NCBI GenBank assembly: GCA_035275625.1
Contig: DATEMK010000581.1
Coordinates: 1 to 14,347 of the forward strand
Origin: DATEMK01 sp035275625
GTDB lineage: Bacteria; Bacteroidota; Bacteroidia; AKYH767-A; OLB10
DNA length: 14,347 bases
Direction of reading: 5' to 3'
The position numbers and the translations under genes are program-made. Shown here piece after piece: positions 6,939 through 13,900 of this stretch. Below the pieces are notes generated by a model. That model made no database searches and was not told where the DNA came from. It was given only the letters and a program-made list of their open reading frames with translations. Positions within the stretch are counted from its first letter, which is position 1; each line of letters starts with the position of its first letter.

Positions 6939-8243
6939 TTAATAGATATGGCTTGAATTCAACTTTTTCCACCCGATCAGCTGGTCGTATCGTCCTCCAA
7001 TCGGGCGGTGATACACAAAGATACAATAATTATTTTCTGTTTCAAAGTGATTTCCTTCAATAACGGTCTCATCTATCCGGTCAGAACCATCATTAACTAC
7101 CACATATTCATAATTATAATATCCTTGCTTCAGATAAAGATCAGTTTCATAAGCCTGCTGATCATAATTATATTTAAGCTTTCCCTCCTTTGTGAGCCTC
7201 CAGTCAGTAAGCTCGCCAAATACATAAGGAGTGCCTTTTTCAATGGGATCGGGATAAAGCAGCTTAAAATGAACATGCACATATTGTCCTTCAATTTCTC
7301 CATCCCGGTCGTCATAAATGGTGTTGACAAATCTCCCGTTGATATCATCCAAAATAGAATAAACCAAAGCCGAACGGCTTTCATCGTTTGTTACATACAC
7401 GTCATATCCTGAAGAATCTTCCATTATTTTTTTTATAAATTGGGTCTGAAACCTGAGTGAGCGTGTATCAAAAGTCCGGAATTCATTTCCTGCATTAAAA
7501 ACATTTTCTTCGTCATAATTATAATCCAGCAGGTTATCTTTTAAATAGAGAGGTTTAAGGTTGGTGATTGCATTATCCCATCTTCCGTTTTGCATAAGCA
7601 CGATTTTAATATCACTGAAAGCATTTTGAATAAAATTTGAAGAATAAGCAACTGTAAAATCAATTTCCTGTTTGGAATAGCGGTCAGAAACAATGGTGGC
7701 GCGTCTTACGTTTGCATCAATCTGCACTTTATCATCGTACATCATCCATCTTCGTGTAAGGATTATGCTGTCCGGATTTTCTGTATAAAAAATTTTCAGC
7801 AGATAATTCCCCGAAAGAGCCGGGCTAAGGTTTTCATTCGGAAAAACAAGTTTGTAATGAGTGTAGGTTTGAAGGGTGTTAAATGCAAACTGGTAATCTG
7901 TCAAAGGGGCATCAAAAAATGTACGGAGGTATTGTGAAATGATAACCTGGGAAGGTGTCCAGTCGGCATTGCAATGAATAAATGTGTAAGAATAATTTTT
8001 TATATCTCCGTCAAGATCATCAAAAGTTAACTCCAATTGTTCACGGGAATTTAAACCAATGACAGGATCAGAAAGCTGCACGCCATTTTTTTCAAGAACT
8101 GCTGTTTTTATATTATCGGCATAAATATAATTTTCGTAACGCAAATAATTGCTTTGATAATAATCAGCAGTATCGCCTTCATTTTGGGCAAGTGAAATTC
8201 GCGTAACAAAAAACAAAAAGATAAAAGTGCTGACAATTTTCAT
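6939..8243 (-). CDS. Type IX secretion system plug protein (DUF5103 family)
   Basis: This 434-residue exported protein resembles the DUF5103 family, now recognised as the T9SS plug protein that closes the periplasmic side of the SprA translocon in the outer membrane. A signal peptide (MKIVSTFIFLFF..., cleavage likely after SLA, about residue 19) precedes the mature protein. Recognisable family stretches are LNSREQLELTFDDLDGD (about 64-80), FIHCNADWTPSQ (about 88-99), RRWMMYDD (about 163-170) and NGRWDNAI (about 219-226), with a C-terminal Ig-like part near YVFGELTDWRL. The ATG at 8241-8243 suits the signal peptide. It follows the ABC-F gene after only 60 bp, most of which is a heptamer repeat, so readthrough from ABC-F is likely. 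No other T9SS component lies in the window, but a T9SS cargo does (13259-13900). Confidence 0.9.
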   Translation of the reverse strand: MKIVSTFIFLFFVTRISLAQNEGDTADYYQSNYLRYENYIYADNIKTAVLEKNGVQLSDPVIGLNSREQLELTFDDLDGDIKNYSYTFIHCNADWTPSQVIISQYLRTFFDAPLTDYQFAFNTLQTYTHYKLVFPNENLSPALSGNYLLKIFYTENPDSIILTRRWMMYDDKVQIDANVRRATIVSDRYSKQEIDFTVAYSSNFIQNAFSDIKIVLMQNGRWDNAITNLKPLYLKDNLLDYNYDEENVFNAGNEFRTFDTRSLRFQTQFIKKIMEDSSGYDVYVTNDESRSALVYSILDDINGRFVNTIYDDRDGEIEGQYVHVHFKLLYPDPIEKGTPYVFGELTDWRLTKEGKLKYNYDQQAYETDLYLKQGYYNYEYVVVNDGSDRIDETVIEGNHFETENNYCIFVYHRPIGGRYDQLIGWKKLNSSHIY

Positions 8244-8251
8244 CCGGGAAA

Positions 8252-8300
8252 GTTATTCGTTATTTGTTATTTGTAAATCGTAAATCGTACATTGTTCATT
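8252..8300. repeat. Seven tandem heptamers filling the ABC-F/plug gap
   Basis: Seven consecutive 7-bp units, each starting with GT, occupy 49 of the 60 bases between the ABC-F stop and the plug start. Units are GTTATTC, GTTATTT twice, GTAAATC twice, then the more degenerate GTACATT and GTTCATT. The phase is unbroken from 8252 to 8300. On the coding strand the units read (G/A)A-T-AC-like. Confidence 0.8.
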
Positions 8301-8303
8301 TCT

Positions 8304-10217
8304 TTAATTCATTTCCATCAACTGCAAATAAAATTGTTCCCATTCACTTTGCATTTTTTCGATTTCCTCTTCCACTGTTTTTAATTCATGATTGAATAGT
8401 TTCATTTTATCATGTTCTTTTAAAATGGATTCATCAGAAAGCTGCACCAGGAGATTTTCTTTTTTCATTTTCAGCTGCTCAATTTTTTCTTCCAGAATAT
8501 TTACAGCATGATTCAGCTTCTGTTTTTCTTTTTTCTTTTCTTTATCATTTTGTCTTGCATCAACTTTTATATCTTCTTTTTTATTTACCGGTTCAACCGG
8601 TTTTGACTCAACCGGAGCTTTTTTGTTTTTCTCGACCCACATTTCATATTCATCATAGGTTCCCGGATATTCTTTCAGCTTATTATTTTCTATATACCAG
8701 ATTTTATTCGCTACTTCTGCCAGGAAAAAACGGTCGTGTGAGACAATTACATAACTGCCTTCATATTTTCTCAATACCTGAATCAAAATATTCACTGACT
8801 GAATATCGAGGTGGTTGGTTGGTTCATCCAGCAACAGGAAATTTGCCTTTGTTAAAATTGTTTTTGCCAGGGCAACTCGTGACTTCTCTCCTCCCGACAA
8901 CACTTTTATTTTTTTAAATACGTCATCCCCGCTGAAAAGAAATGCTCCGAGCAATGCTCTTAATGTTGCGTCCGTTTGTTCAGGGGCATGCACCTGTAAT
9001 TCGCGCATTAAATCATTTTCAAGATGAAGGCTTTCCAACTGATGCTGTGCATAAAATGATTGGATAACATTATAACCGGGAGTCAGGGTGCCTTCAAATT
9101 TTTCACCTCCGTCAATCATCCTAAGTAATGTTGATTTACCTTTTCCGTTTGCACCAATCAATGCGATCTTATCCCCGCGTTCCACTTTTGCTTCTGTATT
9201 TTCAAAAATCACTTGCTCTGCATATTTTTTTGATTTAATGTTTAAGTCAACGATGGATCTTCCGGGTTGTTGTGAAAAATTAAAATTGATCCGTATCTCC
9301 GCATTGTTGTTTTCCACATCATCAATTCGCTCCAGCTTTGCAAGCATTTTAATTCTTGATTGCGCCAATTTTGCTTTAGAAGCTTTGTAACGAAAACGGT
9401 CAATCAGCTTCTCCTGCTCTTTAATATATTTTTCCTGGTTTTTAAATTGCGAACGCTGCATTTCTTCACGCATTGCTTTTTCCTGGAGAAAAAATGTATA
9501 ATTACCCGAATAAGAAATCAGTTTTTCATTATCCACTTCTACAATTTTTGTAACCACACCATCCAAAAAATAACGGTCGTGCGACACAATTATTATTGTT
9601 CCTTCGTATTCTGCAAGATATTCTTCAATCCACTGAATAGAGGGTAAATCAAGGTGGTTGGTAGGCTCATCCAATAAAAGCAAATCGGGTTTTGTAAGAA
9701 GGATTTTTGCCAGCATCACACGCATGCGCCATCCTCCTGAAAATTCTTTCAGTGGTCTTTTTAAATCTGCAGTTGAAAATCCAAGCCCTTCAAGAATGGC
9801 TTCTCCTTTATACTGAATATTGTAACCATCCAGCGCCTCATATTCGGTTTGCAGATCATGTAACCGGTGCAGCGTTTCTTCCGAATGATCGTGCTCTAAT
9901 TTTTTTAAAACTTCTTCAATATCATCATGAATTTTATTTTCTTTTTCAAACGCTTCCATGGCAACATGCAAAATGCTGTTGTCGCTTTGGTAAGAAAGCA
10001 AATCCTGGTTGAGAAATCCGATGGAAAGATTTTTTCTTCCCGTAATTTCTCCTTTGGTTAACTTGTATTCACCTGCAATGATTCTCAGTAAAGTTGATTT
10101 ACCTGTTCCATTTGCACCAATCAAACCGATTTTTTCATTGGGTTTAATGTGCCACGATGTTTCGCTGAATAAAGCTCTTGCTCCGAATTCGAATGTAATA
10201 TTGTTGAGGACTAACAT
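8304..10217 (-). CDS. ABC-F family ATPase (YheS/Uup/EttA-like translation factor)
   Basis: A 637-residue cytoplasmic protein with two ABC ATPase domains and no membrane segments, typical of ABC-F proteins that bind the ribosomal E site and aid stalled or difficult translation. The first domain has Walker A GANGTGKST (34-42), signature FSGGWRMR (159-166), Walker B and catalytic glutamate LLLLDEPTNHLD (E184) and switch H213. The second has GANGKGKST (355-363), LSGGEKSR (440-447), DEPTNHLD (E465) and H494. Between them, about 245-305, is the charged helical linker that reaches the peptidyl-transferase/P-site region (P-site tRNA interaction motif). The C-terminal 556-635 is a lysine/glutamate-rich coiled coil. 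Its length equals that of E. coli YheS (637), but I cannot assign the exact subfamily. All catalytic residues are intact. The ATG at 10215-10217 fits the domain start (MLVLNNITFEFG). Confidence 0.95.
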   Translation of the reverse strand: MLVLNNITFEFGARALFSETSWHIKPNEKIGLIGANGTGKSTLLRIIAGEYKLTKGEITGRKNLSIGFLNQDLLSYQSDNSILHVAMEAFEKENKIHDDIEEVLKKLEHDHSEETLHRLHDLQTEYEALDGYNIQYKGEAILEGLGFSTADLKRPLKEFSGGWRMRVMLAKILLTKPDLLLLDEPTNHLDLPSIQWIEEYLAEYEGTIIIVSHDRYFLDGVVTKIVEVDNEKLISYSGNYTFFLQEKAMREEMQRSQFKNQEKYIKEQEKLIDRFRYKASKAKLAQSRIKMLAKLERIDDVENNNAEIRINFNFSQQPGRSIVDLNIKSKKYAEQVIFENTEAKVERGDKIALIGANGKGKSTLLRMIDGGEKFEGTLTPGYNVIQSFYAQHQLESLHLENDLMRELQVHAPEQTDATLRALLGAFLFSGDDVFKKIKVLSGGEKSRVALAKTILTKANFLLLDEPTNHLDIQSVNILIQVLRKYEGSYVIVSHDRFFLAEVANKIWYIENNKLKEYPGTYDEYEMWVEKNKKAPVESKPVEPVNKKEDIKVDARQNDKEKKKEKQKLNHAVNILEEKIEQLKMKKENLLVQLSDESILKEHDKMKLFNHELKTVEEEIEKMQSEWEQFYLQLMEMN

Positions 10218-10224
10218 AGGAGTG

Positions 10225-10232
10225 CAAAAGTA
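10225..10232 (-). promoter_or_regulatory. Candidate -7 element upstream of the ABC-F gene
   Basis: The minus strand reads TACTTTTG, a perfect TAnnTTTG, ending only 8 bp before the ATG. It would give an almost leaderless mRNA. No TTG or TTTG is present about 19 nt upstream, where a heptamer repeat sits instead, so support is limited. Confidence 0.4.
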
Positions 10233-10239
10233 ACATTCC

Positions 10240-10274
10240 GTTTGCAGTTTAGCGTTTAAGGTTCAGAGTTTAAA
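10240..10274. repeat. Five tandem heptamers upstream of the ABC-F gene
   Basis: Five consecutive 7-bp units beginning with GTT: GTTTGCA, GTTTAGC, GTTTAAG, GTTCAGA and GTTTAAA. They lie in the 148-bp gap between the VWA gene stop and the ABC-F start (10218-10365). The rest of that gap holds the candidate -7 element and no recognised feature. Confidence 0.65.
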
Positions 10275-10365
10275 ATACCCGGAGTGTAGAATGCTTTGAT
10301 TTTTTTTCTTTTGGTTTCTTCAGTGAATTCCCCAGCCTTGTATAATAAAAAGCAGGTTCAGGGAA

Positions 10366-11436
10366 TTATCTCAATTGAGTAAATATAATGGTGTCAATGG
10401 GGTTTATGCTTAATGTGTCATTAATATTCAGCTTTGAATGAATAGTTTGTATTTCTGATTCAATTCTATAGCGGATCTGTCTTGTTCGCATCATTTTTTC
10501 ATAAAGTTCCTGGGGAGTAAGCTGTTTGCAATCTTTAGGCAAATATGCAGGGTTTATTGTCATAAAATCCGGCATATTTAATTTCATAAGACTAATGATG
10601 TCCCATGAAGCACATTTACGCTGGTATTGTTCAGAAAGTTTGTACTTGAATCGTGAATAAAGAAACAATTCATTCAATTGGTCCGGATTTTCATCAGCAT
10701 TTACCATCATATTAAACCGTTCAACCCCGTCTTTTGAATAATATACGTAAGTATTATTAAGGTTTGTGTTTAACTTTCTTAACGTTGATGCGTTTGCGCT
10801 CATTCCGGTTGCAGGACTCCGGTGTGAAATGGGGAACGTAGTAAACTTGCCGCCTGTCCGGTCTGCTAAAGTTTTATAACCATGAATTTCGCGTACAATA
10901 ATATTTTTTTGAACGCAATAGACAGGGTAAATTACTATATTATTTTCTTCAGCTATTTTGCATGCCTTCAAGAAATTATTATTTGTTACAGGTACAATAC
11001 CATTTCCGAAAATAAAAATTAATTTTTTTGAATTGCTCCCGGTACTCCAGCTAATATTTTTGCATGCCGCGTAAATAGCGCTTGGCAGTCGCTGGGTTCC
11101 TGTTTCAATATTGGGTTTCAGTTTAATAAGCTCTTGTGATAAATAATCATAATTATCGGTGAGGTCACTCAGAATTTTGACATAATCATTATCAGCGCCA
11201 AAGCTTGGGCGTCCATAAACTACAATACCTATCCGCAGATCAGTTCCCGGATTTGTTATAAGGGAATAATTTATAAAGCGCCATAAATTATCGCGTATAT
11301 CAACTATCAGCCCGTTGGTACTCCCGCTTAAATCAAGGCAAAAAACAACTTCCTTTCTCTGTTTCAGAACTGTATTATTTGTTGAAAATGAAAGAGAGCA
11401 AATAATAAAAAGAAAAATTGTGATTCTTTTAAACAT
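10366..11436 (-). CDS. Exported von Willebrand factor A (VWA) domain protein
   Basis: A 356-residue protein with a hydrophobic signal peptide (MFKRITIFLFIICSLSF) and a VWA domain from about 28 to 200. The metal-ion-dependent adhesion site starts with FCLDLSGST, giving the DxSxS triad D35, S37 and S39. A threonine in ETGTQRLPSAI (T115) fits the second motif. The third motif, usually a TDG-type aspartate, is FGNG (G144-N145-G146), so one metal ligand may be replaced by Asn. The C-terminal third (about 250-335) is helical and charged (YQRKCASWDI, then LPKDCKQLTPQELYEKM). I cannot place it in a named family, although this VWA-plus-helical-tail layout occurs in other exported proteins. No lipobox and no T9SS sorting domain are seen, so a periplasmic location is most likely. 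The specific function and ligand are unknown. The ATG is at 11434-11436; ABC-F follows after 148 bp. Confidence 0.85.
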   Translation of the reverse strand: MFKRITIFLFIICSLSFSTNNTVLKQRKEVVFCLDLSGSTNGLIVDIRDNLWRFINYSLITNPGTDLRIGIVVYGRPSFGADNDYVKILSDLTDNYDYLSQELIKLKPNIETGTQRLPSAIYAACKNISWSTGSNSKKLIFIFGNGIVPVTNNNFLKACKIAEENNIVIYPVYCVQKNIIVREIHGYKTLADRTGGKFTTFPISHRSPATGMSANASTLRKLNTNLNNTYVYYSKDGVERFNMMVNADENPDQLNELFLYSRFKYKLSEQYQRKCASWDIISLMKLNMPDFMTINPAYLPKDCKQLTPQELYEKMMRTRQIRYRIESEIQTIHSKLNINDTLSINPIDTIIFTQLR

Positions 11437-11676
11437 GCTTTTACTTTATCATTTTAAGATCTGCCATAAGAATGTTCAAAACCTGTTCCATCAGCAGAAA
11501 AATGAAAGAAAATAAGGAAAATAGCCTGAAAAGCATTTGAAAATCACTTTAGGCGCAGGCTTGTCCCTTCGGGAAAATTGGAAAAATACAAAAGGCATAG
11601 ATATTGTAAAATAAGGCCTGCCAGATAAAGAATCTTTTTTTGCAGGTAAATTATAAAATGAAATAAAAAAAATTAC
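11437..11676. other. Divergent intergenic region between the VWA and acyltransferase genes
   Basis: A 240-bp gap with no convincing ORF. I found no good TTTG/TAnnTTTG pair on either strand. Two small foldable elements are visible. One is TCCC-TTC-GGGA at 11564-11574. The other is CCTGC at 11617-11621 pairing with GCAGG at 11642-11646 around an inner AGAT/ATCT stem; it lies 30 bp before the GTG start of the acyltransferase. Neither is followed by a U-run that would make a terminator. Confidence 0.5.
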
Positions 11677-12774
11677 GTGAGAATAAGAACATTTGATTGT
11701 GTAAGAGGTTATGGAGCCCTGGTGGTTTTATTCGGGCATCTTCCCTTGCTGGCCGGATCATCACTTTCGAAATGGTTTAAATTCAGTGTGTACCAGTTTA
11801 ATATAGGTTATATTTTGCTGGATATGTTTTTTGTGATGAGCGGTTTTTTAATCACCTCTATCATTCTTAAAGAAAAAGAGAAAAACAGGTTTTCATTTAA
11901 ACAGTTTTATTTGAACCGTTCGTTGCGCATTTTTCCTGTTTATTATTTAACAATTATTCTTGTAGCCATTTTTATTTCGACTGATGACCTGGTTTATCCT
12001 GTTTTTTTTATTTCCAATTATTTTTTTTCGTTTCATAATGAAGTGCATCCCTTAAATAATACCTGGACGCTCGCTGTTGAAGAACATTTTTATTTGCTCT
12101 GGCCCGTTTTATTGTCCTTGTTCAGCTATAAAATGTGTAAGATTATTACCGGATATATTATTCCTGCTATTGCAGTACTGACGGTAATTGCAGTTTCATT
12201 TTTATTGGAACCCAACGTTGCGGGCAACTTTTCTTATTTAGGAACAACTACCCGTTGCTTATCTATTTCACTGGGATCGTATCTTGCATTTAATAAAGAC
12301 TGGCTCCACAATTTATCAACTGGCGGATTTAAAAAAATAATACTGTCATGTATTGGAGCATACATCGTATTTTATTTTATACCTCTTCTGCCTGTGCTGA
12401 ATAAAATTCCGCAGTATGCGCGCCTGGTTTGCATTGTACCCATCATTTCAACACTGTTGATTATTATTTCGTTCAGGGTAAATTTCAGCGCAGATTCACT
12501 TTTTAAAAAAATCCTGTTTAATGATGTTATTAATTACATTGGATTGATGAGTTACGGATTGTACCTTTTTCATTACCCTGTTTTTTATTATTTCGGGGTG
12601 ATTGACTGGCAGACTGCCGTTACTAATGATGCGGGCACTTACTGGCTTGCTGTGTTTGTAGCTTTTTTGCTTACATGGATTTCTTATCATCTTATCGAGA
12701 AACCGGTTATAAGCCTGGGAAAAACACATTTTTTTACGTTGAAGACAAAGAAAGAATCTTTACTTGTTTCATAA
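11677..12774 (+). CDS. Acyltransferase family 3 (OafA/YrhL-like) integral membrane protein
   Basis: A 365-residue polytopic membrane protein with about ten hydrophobic helices. Such enzymes O-acetylate or otherwise acylate surface polysaccharides, peptidoglycan or other glycans. Family landmarks are the N-terminal VRGYGALVVLFGH block with R10 and the proposed catalytic H21, DMFFVMSGFLIT (49-60), RSLRIFPVYY (81-90), and NNTWTLAVEEHFYLLWP (127-143), the counterpart of the usual WSLsvEEqFYllWP. The C terminus has the usual SYGLYLFHYP and LIEKPV features. The start is GTG at 11677-11679: an in-frame stop lies 18 bp upstream and no in-frame ATG occurs before the second helix. The acyl acceptor cannot be inferred. 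It stands alone on the plus strand, between divergent and convergent neighbours, with no polysaccharide cluster in the window. Confidence 0.93.
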   Translation: MRIRTFDCVRGYGALVVLFGHLPLLAGSSLSKWFKFSVYQFNIGYILLDMFFVMSGFLITSIILKEKEKNRFSFKQFYLNRSLRIFPVYYLTIILVAIFISTDDLVYPVFFISNYFFSFHNEVHPLNNTWTLAVEEHFYLLWPVLLSLFSYKMCKIITGYIIPAIAVLTVIAVSFLLEPNVAGNFSYLGTTTRCLSISLGSYLAFNKDWLHNLSTGGFKKIILSCIGAYIVFYFIPLLPVLNKIPQYARLVCIVPIISTLLIIISFRVNFSADSLFKKILFNDVINYIGLMSYGLYLFHYPVFYYFGVIDWQTAVTNDAGTYWLAVFVAFLLTWISYHLIEKPVISLGKTHFFTLKTKKESLLVS

Positions 12775-12838
12775 GTAAAATATGAGCAAACTATAATAAA
12801 ATTTTAAGCAGCGTTAGAGTGTATTAAAAATTTAAAAA

Positions 12839-13234
12839 TTATTCAGGCGCCCCATTATTCAGCCATTCCTGCAAATGCAAAAGTGTGCAGCTGTCTAACA
12901 CTAAAGAATCCGGTTCCGGCATATCCTGGAGATTTATAACTCTATCATAGAATTTTCCATTATCCACTTTAGCTTTAATGCCGGCATACGTGGTGTAATC
13001 AAGGCCGGGAGGCGCATCAATATCATGACACCCGCTGATAGTGCAATAAGTTTCAAGAATGGATTTCACAAAGTTTGTATAAGTAACCGGGTTGATAGTA
13101 TCACAAATAATTATTTGCGTTGTATCAACCGGAATAACAGGTTCCGGCATTTCGCGCTTATCATAATGACAGCTGCTGAATGCTATAGCAATTCCTGATA
13201 AAGCAATCTTGCAAAAGGTTACCGGAGTTTTCAA
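12839..13234 (-). CDS. Small lipoprotein with cytochrome-c-like CX4CH motif
   Basis: A 131-residue protein with a hydrophobic leader ending in FSSC (C22), a likely lipidation site, followed by HYDKRE. The charged residues near the lipidated Cys resemble Bacteroidota surface-export signals, though not exactly. After a proline-rich spacer comes SILETYCTISGCHDIDAPPG, with C64-X4-C69-H70. This matches the position of a c-type heme site in the family of small domains found in Bacteroidota and Planctomycetes, and CX4CH is an accepted heme motif in Desulfovibrio cytochrome c3. M105-P106 could supply the distal ligand, and the ending LQEWLNNGAPE fits the last helix of such domains. The start is a TTG at 13232-13234; no ATG lies between it and the upstream in-frame stop, and CTG at 13243 is the only other option. 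It begins 24 bp after the cupredoxin stop and is probably cotranscribed with it. Heme binding is inferred. Confidence 0.72.
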   Translation of the reverse strand: MKTPVTFCKIALSGIAIAFSSCHYDKREMPEPVIPVDTTQIIICDTINPVTYTNFVKSILETYCTISGCHDIDAPPGLDYTTYAGIKAKVDNGKFYDRVINLQDMPEPDSLVLDSCTLLHLQEWLNNGAPE

Positions 13235-13258
13235 AACGAACAGGCGTTAAAACGAAAT

Positions 13259-13900
13259 TTATTCAATAAAAATTTTCCGGATGCTTTTTTTCTTATCTGC
13301 TATCAATTCAATAAAATAAATTCCTTTTTCAAACCGGGTGCGATTTATTTCAAAAGACCTGATATAATTTCCGGCCGGTTCTGTTTCTGAAAGTAATACA
13401 GCAGAGGTTTTACCATTTATGCTGAGCAATTTTATTTCCACCGGTCCTTTTTCGTTTACATTGTAACTTACATTCAGCTTTTCGGAAACGGGATTAGGAA
13501 ACGCATTAAACAGGGAAGTATTGGCATTGACAGAATTTATTCCTGAAGTATTCACTACAAATATTCTTCCTTTCATGTCATGGTCTGCATGAGGAGGGCA
13601 GAAATAATAATGAACACCTATTCCAAGCTGGGCAGGATAAACAAATCCTCCTCCGTAAGGAGTTGAAAAACCTCCCGGAAGCGCAACTACGCTGGCTGAA
13701 TCGGTAGCGGTATTGTAGTTTGACTGGCTTACCTCCAATGAGTAATGTATGCTCCCAATAAAAAACCGTACGGTATCACCCAAGTTAATTGTTATACTGT
13801 CAGGAGTATATTGATTATTATTGTTTGTAATCGTCCATTTTACGCAGAACGCAGTGGTTGAGGATAAAAACAGAAATGCAATAAGTATATTTTTTTTCAT
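13259..13900 (-). CDS. Plastocyanin-like cupredoxin with a T9SS type A sorting domain
   Basis: A 213-residue secreted protein with three parts. A signal peptide (MKKNILIAFLFLSSTTAFC, about 1-19) is followed by a cupredoxin domain (about 20-117). This has a complete type 1 copper set: H52 in GSIHYSLEV, then C101, H104 and M109 in YYFCPPHADHDMKG, i.e. CX2HX4M. The third part, about 131-213, begins NAFPNPVSEKL, has a GNY motif and ends KGIYFIELIADKKKSIRKIFIE-like; this is a type A T9SS C-terminal domain, which directs passage through the SprA translocon and is removed on arrival. The mature product would be an extracellular or surface-anchored blue copper protein able to carry one electron. The ATG is at 13898-13900, with a TATATTTG element about 28 bp upstream. 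The CX4CH lipoprotein follows after 24 bp. The redox partner is not known. Confidence 0.92.
   Translation of the reverse strand: MKKNILIAFLFLSSTTAFCVKWTITNNNNQYTPDSITINLGDTVRFFIGSIHYSLEVSQSNYNTATDSASVVALPGGFSTPYGGGFVYPAQLGIGVHYYFCPPHADHDMKGRIFVVNTSGINSVNANTSLFNAFPNPVSEKLNVSYNVNEKGPVEIKLLSINGKTSAVLLSETEPAGNYIRSFEINRTRFEKGIYFIELIADKKKSIRKIFIE

Noticed and set aside
7008..7412. 134-codon plus-strand frame opposite the T9SS plug gene
   Set aside because: Antisense to a conserved gene; the isoleucine-rich product reflects the AT-rich complement.
8555..10012. Several 70-120-codon plus-strand frames opposite the ABC-F gene
   Set aside because: All are antisense to intact ABC ATPase motifs and none resembles a protein family.
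10326..10367. Inverted repeat AATTCCC/GGGAATT at the VWA gene stop as a terminator
   Set aside because: The loop is 28 nt, the inner pairing is poor and no U-run follows on the minus strand.
11564..11574. TCCC-TTC-GGGA mini-hairpin as a terminator or structured leader
   Set aside because: Only 4 bp of stem and no T-run on either side; easily chance.
12775..12838. Terminator between the convergent acyltransferase and CX4CH lipoprotein genes
   Set aside because: The 64-bp gap is AT-rich with only trivial AAAATTTT pairing; no credible stem with a U-run.
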